From assembly GCA_044463945.1 (NCBI GenBank), contig JBIQLW010000011.1, forward strand, positions 1-64,000: 64,000 nucleotides of DNA, in the 5' to 3' direction. Positions 44,287 to 53,942 of the stretch are shown here, one piece after another. Under the pieces are notes generated by a model. It was not told the DNA's origin. It saw nothing but the letters and a program-made list of their open reading frames with translations, and ran no database searches. A program made the position numbers and the translations under genes. Each line of letters starts with the position of its first letter. The stretch's first letter is position 1. Source of the stretch: 62-47 sp044463945. Lineage in GTDB: Bacteria > Pseudomonadota > Alphaproteobacteria > Rhizobiales > Xanthobacteraceae.

Positions 44287-47200
44287 TCATGCCAGTTCAG
44301 CGTCCAGCGCAGACGGCGAAAGTTCCATTATCTCAAGCGTTTCAGTCCACAGCAACGCGGCGCGGATGGTGTGGGCGGGGTAGAGAGCGGCGAGCACGGC
44401 ACGATAGAGCGCGAGCTGCCGCACATAGGCGGACGCGTCGGCAGCACGCGACGGCGGCGCATGGTCGGTCTTGTAATCGACGATCAGCACGGTGTCCTTG
44501 TTGACCACGAGGCGGTCGATCTGGCCCGACACCAGAACCCGCGTGCCGGCGGCGCGTGCAAGCCGGCCGACGATCGGCACTTCGGCGCGGCTGCCCGGCG
44601 CAAACACCATGGCGAAGCGTGGATCGGCAAGCAGCGCTTCGACCTGCACGACAAGCGCCTCGCGCTCGTCGTCGCGCCAATTCGCGGCCGCGCGGGCGAG
44701 ATAGCGCCGCGCCGCCTCCCCTCGCCGCTCCGGCGCAAGCTCAGGCAGGAATTGCAGCAGCCGGTGCGCCAGCCTACCGCGCTGCAGGGCGCGCCCACGC
44801 GCCTGCGCTGACTCGCCACTGCGAAAGCGGTGGGCGTTGTCGTCGCCAGCGTCCGATGGCCGCACCACGATATCACCGCGTGGGTGAGGCGGCGCGGGCG
44901 CGTTGAGCCATGGCGGCAGCGCGAAGTGAGTAATCGCCGCCTGCTCGGCCTGCGGCGGTTGCAGCGATAGCGTGTCTCCCGCGCGGCTGTAGCGTTTCAC
45001 CGGACCGAACGCGGTTGCGATCTCCGTGCATTGCAGGTCGGATGCGGCGAGGCCCTTGGCGATCAGGTCGTACCAGGAGTTTTCGCGCACCGTGTTGCGG
45101 TTGCCGGGCTGGCAGCCGCCGACGATCAGCCGGTCGGCGGCGCGGGTCATCGCCACGTAGAGCAGGCGGCGATATTCGTCCTCGGTCTCGCTCAGCATTG
45201 TCGCGCGAGCCGCCGCCACGGCCGCCGGATCATCGGCCTTGCTGCCGGCCCAGACGTTGACGCACGGCGCATAAGGCGCGGCATTGCCCTGCGGCACGCG
45301 GATCAGGCGCAGCCGCTGCGTATCGGCGGGCGAAGTGGTGGTATCGACCATAAACACCACGGCGGCTTCCAGCCCCTTCGCGCCATGCACCGTCATCACC
45401 CGCACCTCGTCGCGGCCGATCTCCATGTCGCGCTTGATGTCGGTGTCGGCGGCGCGCAGCCACGCCATGAAGCCTTGCAGCAAGGCCGGCGCCTTGCGCT
45501 CATAGGTCAGGGCCAGTTCAAGAAACTCGTCGAGCGCGTCGTTAGCTTCCGGCCCGAGCCGCTTGAGGATGCGCGCGCGGCCACCGTCACCGCCGAGCAG
45601 CCACGCATAGAAGGCGAACGGCGTTTCAGTCAGCGCGCGGCGCTCGCACGCAGCGAGGCGGTCGTGTGCGGTTTTGAGTTTTGCATCGGAGGCAGCTTGC
45701 TGCGCCAGTGCTTCGCGCAACGATCCGCGCCGCTTCGGCGCAATCCGCAGCAGGTCGTCGTCGTCGAGGCCGAACAGCGGGCTTTTCAGCGCCACCGCCA
45801 GCGCCAGATCGTCGCGCGGCAACAGCAGCGCGTCGGCGAGACTCATCAGATCGATCACCGCGATATGCTCGGTGAGCTTGAGGCGGTCGGCGCCGGCAAC
45901 CGGGATGCCGGCATATTTCAGCGCCTGGATCACCGCGTTGAAAGTCGTCTCGCGCCGCCGCACCAGCACCAGGATATCGCCGTAGCGTAGCGGCCGCCGG
46001 GCGTTGGCCGGGCCGGTCATCGTGCCATCGCCGATCAGCGCCGAGATTTCCGCCTGCACGCGGCGGGCGAGCTTCACCTGCGGGCTGGTTTCCGACACCG
46101 CGTCGAACGGCGCCTGCCAGCCTTCGAGGTCGGGCCGCGCGTCCGGCGTCTCCAGCTCCCACAGGTCGATCAGGCTCGGCGCGGCGTCGCCGAGCGCCAG
46201 ATGCGGCGGCATTCCATCGGTGTCGGTGGTGATGCTCCTGTAAATCTCCGGCAGGCGGAACGCGCTGGTCACCGCGCGCAGCACGCTGTCGCCGGAGCGG
46301 AACGAATAGGTGAACGATACCGGCGTGAAACGCAGTCCGGCCTGCTCGAACCGAATCCTCAGGTCGCGGCGGCGGTGATCGAATTCACGCGGCGCCGCGC
46401 CCTGAAACGAGAAGATCGACTGCTTCTCGTCACCCACTGCGAAGATAGTGCGCCTGACGCCGTCGCGCGCCCCTTCCCCCGTGGTGAATTCGGCGATGAT
46501 GCGGTCGATGATATCCCATTGCCGCGGGCTGGTGTCCTGCGCCTCGTCGATCAACACGTGGTCGACGCCACGGTCGAGCTTGTAATGCACCCAGCTCGAC
46601 GACACGCTGGCAAGCATCGCCAATGTCTTGTCGATCAGGTCGTCGTAGTCGAGCAGGCCGCGCTGCTGCTTCTCGGCGCGGTAGTTGGCCGCCACCGCGC
46701 CAGCGATGGCGAGCAGCGCCTCGGTGCGGTCGCGCTGGATGACCGCGCGGCGCTTTTCCAGAAGATGCGCGAGACGCGCGGCTTCGTCGGACAACGTTTG
46801 CGCAAGATCGGGCTGGGCATCGCCAAGTTTCCTGGTGAGAAGCGATTTGCGTGGTTCCTGACTTTGCGTGAGGAAGACGCTGAAATAGGTTTCCAGTTGC
46901 GCATCGCCGCCGAGATTGAAGGCGGTCAGCAGGCGGTTGGCCTGATCGTGATCGGTCTTGCTGCCGGTCATGAAGATCGCGGCGGCTTCCTTCCACCGCG
47001 CGCGCGGCAGATGCGGGCCTTCCACGATCTCTTGCTCGACGGCGGCGAGCGTGTCGCCCGGCGTGACACCGAGCGCGCGGGCAAGCTGCGTGCGCGCCAC
47101 CTCGATGCCGCCTTCCTGGTTCGCCCACGCCAGAAAGTGCTCGCGGCTGAGGCACGCCTCGCGCACCACCTCCTTGAAAGTGACGTCGGCGGCGTAAGCC

Positions 47201-47763
47201 ATCGCCACGTCGAGGGCGCGGCCGAGCGCGCTGTCCGGCGCGTGCGCCGCCTCCAGCAACACCGCGAGATTGGCGCGCTCCATCATCGCGGTCTGGTCGC
47301 GGTCGTCGAGCACGGTGAAGCGCGCCGGCGCGTTGGCCTCGAACGGAAACTGCTGCAACAGCCGCGTGCAGAGCGCGTGGATGGTCTGCACCTTCAGTCC
47401 GCCCGGCGTCTCCAGGGCGCAGGCGAACAGTTCGCGCGCCCGCCGCCGCCTGTTCTCGTCCGGCATCGGCGCGCCGGTGGCGACGATGGCGGCGTCAAGC
47501 GCCGCGTCGTCGAGCGTCACCCAGCGGCCCAGCGTCTCGAACACGCGCTGCGCCATGTTGGCGGCGGCGGCCTTGGTGAAGGTGATGCAGAGAATCCGTT
47601 CCGGCGGCACACCGTCGAGCAGCAGCCGGATCACCCGATGCACCAGCACGTGGGTCTTGCCGGCGCCGGCGTTGGCGGCGACGAACGCCGAGGTCGCGGG
47701 GTCGGAGGCCATGGCCTGCGCTTCACGCACCGCGAGCGGAATGTTGAGACGCGGGCCGCTCAT
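44287..47763 (-). CDS. addA: Double-strand break repair helicase-nuclease AddA
   Basis: A 1158-aa subunit of AddAB, which processes DNA ends for RecA repair, as RecBCD does in E. coli. UvrD-type helicase: Walker A NAGAGKTH (residues 31-38), and later motifs DEAQDTSPRQWDI and VMTVHGAKGLEAAVVFM. The C-terminal RecB-like nuclease domain holds DYKTDHAP. The start is ATG 47763, overlapping the addB stop by 4 bp (ATGA), so addB-addA are one unit. A longer frame to 47802 is rejected. Confidence 0.95.
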   Translation of the reverse strand: MSGPRLNIPLAVREAQAMASDPATSAFVAANAGAGKTHVLVHRVIRLLLDGVPPERILCITFTKAAAANMAQRVFETLGRWVTLDDAALDAAIVATGAPMPDENRRRRARELFACALETPGGLKVQTIHALCTRLLQQFPFEANAPARFTVLDDRDQTAMMERANLAVLLEAAHAPDSALGRALDVAMAYAADVTFKEVVREACLSREHFLAWANQEGGIEVARTQLARALGVTPGDTLAAVEQEIVEGPHLPRARWKEAAAIFMTGSKTDHDQANRLLTAFNLGGDAQLETYFSVFLTQSQEPRKSLLTRKLGDAQPDLAQTLSDEAARLAHLLEKRRAVIQRDRTEALLAIAGAVAANYRAEKQQRGLLDYDDLIDKTLAMLASVSSSWVHYKLDRGVDHVLIDEAQDTSPRQWDIIDRIIAEFTTGEGARDGVRRTIFAVGDEKQSIFSFQGAAPREFDHRRRDLRIRFEQAGLRFTPVSFTYSFRSGDSVLRAVTSAFRLPEIYRSITTDTDGMPPHLALGDAAPSLIDLWELETPDARPDLEGWQAPFDAVSETSPQVKLARRVQAEISALIGDGTMTGPANARRPLRYGDILVLVRRRETTFNAVIQALKYAGIPVAGADRLKLTEHIAVIDLMSLADALLLPRDDLALAVALKSPLFGLDDDDLLRIAPKRRGSLREALAQQAASDAKLKTAHDRLAACERRALTETPFAFYAWLLGGDGGRARILKRLGPEANDALDEFLELALTYERKAPALLQGFMAWLRAADTDIKRDMEIGRDEVRVMTVHGAKGLEAAVVFMVDTTTSPADTQRLRLIRVPQGNAAPYAPCVNVWAGSKADDPAAVAAARATMLSETEDEYRRLLYVAMTRAADRLIVGGCQPGNRNTVRENSWYDLIAKGLAASDLQCTEIATAFGPVKRYSRAGDTLSLQPPQAEQAAITHFALPPWLNAPAPPHPRGDIVVRPSDAGDDNAHRFRSGESAQARGRALQRGRLAHRLLQFLPELAPERRGEAARRYLARAAANWRDDEREALVVQVEALLADPRFAMVFAPGSRAEVPIVGRLARAAGTRVLVSGQIDRLVVNKDTVLIVDYKTDHAPPSRAADASAYVRQLALYRAVLAALYPAHTIRAALLWTETLEIMELSPSALDAELA

Positions 47764-50700
47764 TCCGCGCCTCCGCTGTCGCTGCCGCCGCCCGCCGACC
47801 ATTCCTTGATGCGCGCGAGATCGTCATAAACGCCGTAGCGGTTGCTCCACATCGACAGATTGAGCGAGGTGTAGCCTTGCACCTCGTCGTCGAAGCGGCG
47901 GATCAGCGCTTCGAGTTTGCGCAGCGCCTCGTCGGCGCCGTCGTCCGGCCATTGCGGCGGATCGGTGCGGTTGACCTTCAATTCCACCGGCTTCTCCTCG
48001 CCCGGCGGCGAGTTGCCGCTGAGCCGGACATAAAGCAGTTCGCTGACCGACGCGCCGGCGGGAATGCCGTCGAAGCCGCCCTGCCGCAGGATCGCGGCCT
48101 CCAGCGTCAGTTGCGGCGACAGCCCCATGCGCACCTGCTTGCCGGTCGGCGGATAGCCGGTCTTGTAGTCAACCAGCGCGAAGGTGCGATCAGTGCGGTG
48201 CTCGATGCGGTCGGCGCGCGCCGTCAGGGTGAAGGCGCGCTCGCCATCGAGCGCGATGTGAGTTTCGCCGCGCACCTCGGCGTCGATGCGCGCGACCTCG
48301 CCGCGCCGTTCGCGCTCCCAGCGGGCGAACCATCCGGCGATGCGCAGGAAGCGCGGCCACCACAGCGCGCGCGCTTCGGGCCGCTCCATCAGCGCGGCGA
48401 AGCGTTGCGCGCCGATGGTGCGCAGCACGGCTTCGGCGTCGTCGGGCAGCGCGTCCGCGAACTGCCGCGAAAAATCGCCAAGCGCAGCGTGGATCGCCGA
48501 GCCGCGATCCGCCGCCGTCAGCGGCATGTCCACAGGATCGAGCGGGGCGAGGCCGAGAATGCGCTTGGCAAAGATGGTGTAGGGATCGCGCAGCCAGTCC
48601 TCGATCTCGGTCACCGACATCGTCATGGGCCGCAGGTCGCGCGGCGGTTTTGGCGCGGGTTGCCCCACCGGCTTCACGGTATCGGGACGGTCGAGCGCCT
48701 CGGCGTAGCGCAGATAGCGCGCGCCGGCCTCCTTCGCGGCGGCGAAGGCGGCCGCCCCGGCGGTTGCTTCCAGCCGGTGCAGGAAGCGCGAGGCCACCGC
48801 CGGCGCGCCGCCGGCCTTCGCCGGATGGCTGAGGATCACCTCGCGGCTGCCCAGCAGTTGAGTGAAGTCGTGCGCCGACAGGCCGATGCGCCGCTCCGGC
48901 AGGTCGAGGCCGAGCTGATGGCGCATCGGTCGGCTCAACCACGGATCGACGCGCGGCATCGGCGGCCAGGTGCCTTCGATCAGCCCGCCGAGGATGACGC
49001 GGTCGTGCTCGGTCAGACGCGCTTCGAGCAGGCCGTAGATGCGCAGCGGCGCGTCGGCGTCGAGCGGCTGTCGCGCCACGCGGTCACTAAGCGCGGTTTC
49101 GAACACCTCGCAGTAGTCGCGCGGCGGCACCGGCAATCCGCTCGGCGCGGGCGCATCGTCGCCGCTGTCGCCCAACAGATCGTCGAACGCCGCGAGCAGC
49201 GCGCGGCCGTCGGCGTCGTCGAAGGCCGGCGTCGCGCCGGCGTCGTCAGTCGCAAGCCGCGTCAGCACCTCGCGGTGGCGCTGCGCCAGCACGGCAAGGT
49301 CCGGCGCGGCGGGCCCGGCAAGGCTTTCCAGTGGCGCCAGCGCCGCCGTCAGCGCAGCAATGAGGTCGGCACTGTCGTCAAGCTCCGGCTCTGGCAGCTT
49401 GGCGCGCAGTTCAGAAGCGTGGATTGTGGAGTCTTCGCCTCGGTTCCGTTTGGTCAACTCGCCGCGAAACGTCGCGAAATCGCGGGCAAGCCCGACGCTG
49501 CCGGCGGCGGGGCGGGTGCCGCGCAACAGCGCCAGCTCCAGCGTCTCGATGGCGGCGCGCCAGCCGTTCTCCGCTCGTCCCAGACGAAACAGCGGATGCT
49601 TCAACAGTGCCAGCAGCGTCGCCGGCTCCAGCCCCTCGCAGGCGGCGCACGCAATGAGGCGGGCGAAGATGCCGACCGGCGTGTCGAGCAACGGATCGCC
49701 ACCGGAATCGTCGTAAGCCAGATTCCAGCGGCCGAGCGCCGCCATCACCCGCCGCGCCAGCGCGCGATCCGGCGTCACCAACGCCGCCGAAAGGTTGAGT
49801 TCGCGCGCCTCACGCATCGCCACCGCGATCGCCAGCGCCTCCATCTCCGGGTTGGGCGCTTCGATCACCGACAGGCCCTGCATAGCGTTTGCGATTCGCG
49901 GCGCGACTTCGGGGGCCGCGAGCCGCCGGTGCCATTCGCCGGTGGCGGTCGCGGGCCGCATCGCTTCCGACGCCAGCACTTCGCGGCCGTGTGATGCCGG
50001 CCCGCCGAGTTGGATCACGTCGCGGCGCTCGATGCCGAACCGCGAAAGCAGCGCGTGCAGGGCGAACTGCGGATGGTTCGACGACGGTGGCATGGTGAAG
50101 CGGCCGCTGGCGTCGCGATGGCCGCCGATGCCGTGCCAGGCAGCCTCGTCGAGGTCGGTATCGAGGCCCGGCAGCACCACCGCGCCGTGCGGCAGTCGCG
50201 CGATGGCGTGCAACAGCTTCGCCGTCGCCGGCATCGAGCCGGTGGAGCCGGCGGCGATCACCGGCCCGTCGGGATGCGCCTTCAGCCGCTCCGCCTCGGC
50301 GGCAATCAGCAGGTCGCGCCGTATCGCCGGCTCGATGCGGCCGGTTTCCTTCAGATGCGCCGGCCACGCCTCGCGCGCGATCTTCAAAAAATCCAGCGAC
50401 AGTTTCCAGTATTGGTCGAGCGCATCGGGGACGAGCCCGTCGAGCGCGGCCCAATCGACGCCGCGCGTCGCCATGTCGTCCATCAGCCGCGCCAGATCGG
50501 TGGCGAGCGCCAGCGTCGTCGCCGGGCCGCCCGCCACCAGCGGCGCGTCGAGCGGACTTTGCGGCCGCAACTGTTTCGCCCACGCTCCCACCAGCCGCGC
50601 CAGCGTCAGCCGGCGCTCCAGCCCGCCGAGCGCGGGCGCCAAGTCGAACGCATCGCGGATGTCGGTGTCGGCAAAGGCAAAGTCGTCCTCGTCGATGTCG

Positions 50701-50927
50701 CCGAGGGTGACGATGCGCGGCAGCACGGCGGCGTCAACGGCGAGCACATCGAGGAACGCCTCGCGCGCCAGCCGTCCGGCGCGCCGCGTCGGCAGATACA
50801 GCGTCGCCTGCGCCAGCCGCGCAGGCTGCGCGCGGGCGGAAAACCCTTCGATCAGGTCGCCGTCCACCAGCGCCGCGATCAGCGTGTGCAGGAACGGCGC
50901 GGAGGCGGGAATATTGAAGACGTGCAT
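47760..50927 (-). CDS. addB: Double-strand break repair protein AddB
   Basis: A 1055-aa partner of AddA. It starts MHVFNIPASAPFLHTLIAALV, typical of the alphaproteobacterial AddB; the inactive helicase-like domain has lost an obvious Walker A motif, as expected. The C-terminal nuclease domain shows FALVDYKTGYPP and the ERRGEVARIDAEVRGE segment. ATG 50927 is chosen; the 11 residues before it (MMYPDPQIGLL) are not conserved. A 190-bp gap containing repeat copy 5 lies upstream. Confidence 0.94.
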   Translation of the reverse strand: MHVFNIPASAPFLHTLIAALVDGDLIEGFSARAQPARLAQATLYLPTRRAGRLAREAFLDVLAVDAAVLPRIVTLGDIDEDDFAFADTDIRDAFDLAPALGGLERRLTLARLVGAWAKQLRPQSPLDAPLVAGGPATTLALATDLARLMDDMATRGVDWAALDGLVPDALDQYWKLSLDFLKIAREAWPAHLKETGRIEPAIRRDLLIAAEAERLKAHPDGPVIAAGSTGSMPATAKLLHAIARLPHGAVVLPGLDTDLDEAAWHGIGGHRDASGRFTMPPSSNHPQFALHALLSRFGIERRDVIQLGGPASHGREVLASEAMRPATATGEWHRRLAAPEVAPRIANAMQGLSVIEAPNPEMEALAIAVAMREARELNLSAALVTPDRALARRVMAALGRWNLAYDDSGGDPLLDTPVGIFARLIACAACEGLEPATLLALLKHPLFRLGRAENGWRAAIETLELALLRGTRPAAGSVGLARDFATFRGELTKRNRGEDSTIHASELRAKLPEPELDDSADLIAALTAALAPLESLAGPAAPDLAVLAQRHREVLTRLATDDAGATPAFDDADGRALLAAFDDLLGDSGDDAPAPSGLPVPPRDYCEVFETALSDRVARQPLDADAPLRIYGLLEARLTEHDRVILGGLIEGTWPPMPRVDPWLSRPMRHQLGLDLPERRIGLSAHDFTQLLGSREVILSHPAKAGGAPAVASRFLHRLEATAGAAAFAAAKEAGARYLRYAEALDRPDTVKPVGQPAPKPPRDLRPMTMSVTEIEDWLRDPYTIFAKRILGLAPLDPVDMPLTAADRGSAIHAALGDFSRQFADALPDDAEAVLRTIGAQRFAALMERPEARALWWPRFLRIAGWFARWERERRGEVARIDAEVRGETHIALDGERAFTLTARADRIEHRTDRTFALVDYKTGYPPTGKQVRMGLSPQLTLEAAILRQGGFDGIPAGASVSELLYVRLSGNSPPGEEKPVELKVNRTDPPQWPDDGADEALRKLEALIRRFDDEVQGYTSLNLSMWSNRYGVYDDLARIKEWSAGGGSDSGGAE

Positions 50928-50992
50928 GAGCAACCCGATTTGAGGATCAGGGTACATCATGATGAAGGCATAGTGTCGCTGATTTTACGCGC

Positions 50993-51101
50993 GTCATGCC
51001 CGGACTTGCCCGGGCAACCATCAATTCTCGATAACATGGTTTGCCGGGTCATAGGCGAGCGAAGCGACGCCGTTCTTCGAACGGCTATGCCCGGCAATGA
51101 C
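50993..51101. repeat. Dispersed palindromic repeat, copy 5 (bipartite)
   Basis: GTCATGCCCGGACTTGCCCG with GGCAACCA, and about 70 bp on a second unit ending ATGCCCGGCAATGAC. Between them lies GGCGAGCGAAGCGACGCCGTT (part of the same composite). It fills most of the gap between the MurU-like gene and addB. Confidence 0.7.
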
Positions 51102-51117
51102 AGTGATCGGCTGAAAT

Positions 51118-51840
51118 TCAGGCCGCACTGGCGAGAAACGCCCGCTCGGCCGCCTGCACCGCGTCGGGGGTGCCGACGTGCATCCACAGGCCGTCGAGCC
51201 GCAGGCCGAACAGCCGCCCCTGTTCGCCGGCGCGGTCGAACAGTTTCGTCAGCGCGAACTCGCCACGCGGGCTGCCTGCGAAAATCGCCGACGACAGAAT
51301 GGCGACGCCGGCATAGACGAACGGCACCACCTCGCGTTCCTTGCGCCGGCGCAGCGTGCCGTCCGGCAGCATGGCGTAGTCGCCGCTGCCGCTGTAGCCG
51401 ACGCTGCCGGCGGTCGGCGCCATCAAGAGCAGGATATCCATCCGCGCCGGATCGAATGCGGCGGCGAGCCGCGACAGGTTCGGCTCGGCGCCGTCGATCC
51501 ACAGCGTATCGGCGTTGAGATGGAAGAACGGCGCAGCGCCGAGCAGCGGCAGCGCCTTCACCACGCCGCCGCCGGTGCCGAGTACGGCGTCGCGCTCGTC
51601 GGAGATGGCGATGCGCGGCCTAGCCCGCGTGGCGACATGCTCGATGATCTGGTCCGGCAGGTAATGGACATTGACCACGGCGCTGGCGACGCCGAAGTCG
51701 GCGAGCTTGTCGAGAACATGGTCGAGCAGCGGCCGGCCGGCGACCGGCACCAGCGGCTTCGGCATCCGCTCGGTGAGCGGCCGCATCCGTGTGCCGAGCC
51801 CGGCGGCGAGCACCATGGCGGTGGTGGGGCGAGTGGGCAT
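51118..51840 (-). CDS. murU: Nucleotidyltransferase, MurU-like (MurNAc-1-P uridylyltransferase)
   Basis: A 240-aa sugar-phosphate nucleotidyltransferase with the N-terminal signature MVLAAGLGTRMRPLTERMPKPLVPVAGRPL, then DERDAVLGTGGGVVKALPLL and HLNADTLWIDG. In pseudomonads and caulobacters MurU converts MurNAc-1-P to UDP-MurNAc in cell-wall recycling, next to the kinase AmgK. Here the AmgK-like domain is fused to TsaE at 52419, two genes upstream, supporting the MurU role. ATG 51840 is taken; the longer frame upstream has no family match. Confidence 0.82.
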   Translation of the reverse strand: MPTRPTTAMVLAAGLGTRMRPLTERMPKPLVPVAGRPLLDHVLDKLADFGVASAVVNVHYLPDQIIEHVATRARPRIAISDERDAVLGTGGGVVKALPLLGAAPFFHLNADTLWIDGAEPNLSRLAAAFDPARMDILLLMAPTAGSVGYSGSGDYAMLPDGTLRRRKEREVVPFVYAGVAILSSAIFAGSPRGEFALTKLFDRAGEQGRLFGLRLDGLWMHVGTPDAVQAAERAFLASAA

Positions 51841-51986
51841 CCTTGAAGTTCCTTGCCGGCCGTTGCCGGCCGGCGGCGCGGGAGAATCGGTCGCGACGAT
51901 CTTATCACGGCCGCCGTGCGTCGCATGATGAGACACGGTGATGACAGCGATGTGACGGCGCGGCGGTCTGGACGGCACGCGCAGCG

Positions 51987-52316
51987 TCAGATCTCGACGA
52001 CGTGGGTCGCGGCGCTGCGCGGCTTTTTCCTCCTGTCGCCGGGCTTGAGGAAATTGACGCCGATCTGGTCGCCGTTGACCCAGGCCAGTTCGCAACGGCG
52101 ATAGGCGAGGCCGGTCGAGGACAGGATGAGGAAGAACTCCTTGAGGTGCAGCCCTTCCATCGAACCCTGCACGGTCAGCTTGGCGCCGTTCTCGGAGACG
52201 TCCTCCATGGTGCAGGATCGCCGCCAGGTGCCGTCGATCCCCATCAGATGCGCGCCGAAGCCGCGCTCGAAGGTGACGCGCTCACCGCTCTGCCGCTGCT
52301 CCGCCGTCATGTCCAT
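51987..52316 (-). CDS. PilZ domain protein
   Basis: A 109-aa single-domain protein. It has ERVTFERGFGAHLMGIDGTW then CTMEDVSENGAKLTVQGSMEG, with the DxSxxG motif of PilZ domains that bind cyclic di-GMP; the expected RxxxR is weak. The C-terminus is basic (KPGDRRKKPRS). It sits between the tsaE-amgK and murU genes. Whether it actually binds c-di-GMP is unclear; it may be a degenerate sensor or an effector linking wall recycling with signalling. Confidence 0.82.
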   Translation of the reverse strand: MDMTAEQRQSGERVTFERGFGAHLMGIDGTWRRSCTMEDVSENGAKLTVQGSMEGLHLKEFFLILSSTGLAYRRCELAWVNGDQIGVNFLKPGDRRKKPRSAATHVVEI

Positions 52317-52418
52317 TCCCCACGGTCAGTTTCGCCGGCCGCGTGGGCGCGGCGCGACCCGAGATTGAGGTTCCTTCGGTCATAAACCGGGACGGCTAAC
52401 AGAGGGTAAAACCGGGGG

Positions 52419-53942
52419 TCAGGATTGACGCGGCGGCGGGACGTGAGCGGCATACCAGTCGCGCAGCAGCGCCAGCGCCGGGTGCGCCAGCGAGCGGTTG
52501 AGATAGGCCCAGATGCGCGGCTGATGACGCAGATATTGCGGCTTGCCGTCGCGCCGGTTGAGCCGGGCGAAGGTGCCGAGCAGGCGCGTGTTGCGCTGCG
52601 CCGACATCACCGCGTAACTCTCGGCGAAGGCGGCGGCGTCGAAGCCGGGATCGGCGGCGCGGCGCGCGGCGACGTAGTGGGCGAACATCGCCAGTTCGAG
52701 CGGCTCCGGCACGTCGATGCGGGCGTCCTGCAACAGCGACACCAGGTCGTAGCTCGGCGGCCCCATCACCGTGTCCTGAAAATCGATGATGCCGACCTTG
52801 CCGATGCCGGGGCGATCCTCGAGCCAGATCATGTTGGGCGAATGGAAGTCGCGCAGCATCCAGGTTTGCGCACCGCTCTGCCGCGCCAGCACGGCGTGCC
52901 ACAGCGCGAGAAATTCGTCGCGGTCGGCCGACGCGGGATCGGCGCCGCGATCCGGCAGATACCATTCCAGCATCAGCCCGATCTCGATCAGCATCGCCTC
53001 GATATCGAAGACGGGGATGTCGTAGGTCGCCTGTCCCGTCAGCGGCAGCGTCGCCGGCAGCGGCGCGTGGTGCAGCGTAGCGAGCAGATCGGTTGCGGTC
53101 TGATAGCGCTCCGGAATGGGCTGCGGCGGCGTGCCGGTAGTGACACCTTCGCTGCCGAGGTCTTCCAGAATGAGGAAGCCACTGTCGAGGTCCATGTGGT
53201 GGATCGCGGGTGCCGACAACCCTTGCGCGCGCAGGCCGTTGGCGATCGCCACGAAGGGGCGGACGTCCTCGGCCAGATGCACCGCCGCGCTGTAGGATTT
53301 CCCGCGATAGAGCGCGGGACCGTCGGAGCGCTTCGGCGCGTTCATCAGGATCACGACGCCGTCGTCGCGGTACAGCCGGGCATAGGAGCGGGTCGAGGCG
53401 TCGCCGGCCATGCGGCGACGGCGCGCCGAATCGTAGTCGGCGCGTTCGAGGAAGCGGCGCAGCGCCGCGAGCCGCGCCACCTGCGCCGCCGCCTTGCCGT
53501 GGCCGGTGATCTCGGCGGCGCGGGCCGAGCGGCCGAGCGCCGGCCGATGACTGAGCGCGATCTCGATGCGGTCGGCCGGCAGCGCGTGCGCGGCGCGCTC
53601 CGGCCATTCGATCAGCGCGACCACACCCTCCGGCAGCGGATCGAGGCCGATCTCCGTCAGTTCATCCGGGTCCTCGATACGGTAGAGGTCGGCGTGCAGT
53701 ACCGTGAACGGCGCAAGCTCATAGGTTTGCGCCAGCGTGAAGGTCGGGCTCGGCACTTCCAGCGTATCGTCGTCGGCGATGTAACGAATCATCGCGCGCG
53801 CCGCCGCGGTCTTGCCGGCACCGAGATCGCCCGACAGCGCAATGACGTCGCCGGCGTTGATGAGCAGCGCGAGGTCCGCCATCAGATTCGCGGTCGCCGT
53901 CTCGTTAGCGAGCGCCACGGCGAATGTCGCGGGCGCGGTCAT
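52419..53942 (-). CDS. TsaE - AmgK fusion: tRNA t6A ATPase and amino-sugar kinase
   Basis: A 507-aa protein with two domains. Residues 1-150 are TsaE (YjeE/P-loop, Walker A GDLGAGKT at 38-45, and LYRIEDPDELTEIGL), which helps make the N6-threonylcarbamoyl-A37 of tRNA. Residues about 165-507 are an APH-fold kinase with the AmgK features WMLRDFHSPNMIWLED and the metal motif IIDFQDTVMGPPSYDLVSLLQ. AmgK phosphorylates MurNAc and GlcNAc at C1, feeding MurU. The fusion is known in Bradyrhizobium-type genomes. Start ATG 53942 overlaps the end of the DivL-like gene. Confidence 0.9.
   Translation of the reverse strand: MTAPATFAVALANETATANLMADLALLINAGDVIALSGDLGAGKTAAARAMIRYIADDDTLEVPSPTFTLAQTYELAPFTVLHADLYRIEDPDELTEIGLDPLPEGVVALIEWPERAAHALPADRIEIALSHRPALGRSARAAEITGHGKAAAQVARLAALRRFLERADYDSARRRRMAGDASTRSYARLYRDDGVVILMNAPKRSDGPALYRGKSYSAAVHLAEDVRPFVAIANGLRAQGLSAPAIHHMDLDSGFLILEDLGSEGVTTGTPPQPIPERYQTATDLLATLHHAPLPATLPLTGQATYDIPVFDIEAMLIEIGLMLEWYLPDRGADPASADRDEFLALWHAVLARQSGAQTWMLRDFHSPNMIWLEDRPGIGKVGIIDFQDTVMGPPSYDLVSLLQDARIDVPEPLELAMFAHYVAARRAADPGFDAAAFAESYAVMSAQRNTRLLGTFARLNRRDGKPQYLRHQPRIWAYLNRSLAHPALALLRDWYAAHVPPPRQS

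Noticed and set aside
46201..49994. Long plus-strand frames opposite addA and addB (542 and 705 codons)
   Set aside because: They are shadows of the AddAB coding strand; composition is Arg/Gln/Gly-rich without motifs or ribosome sites.
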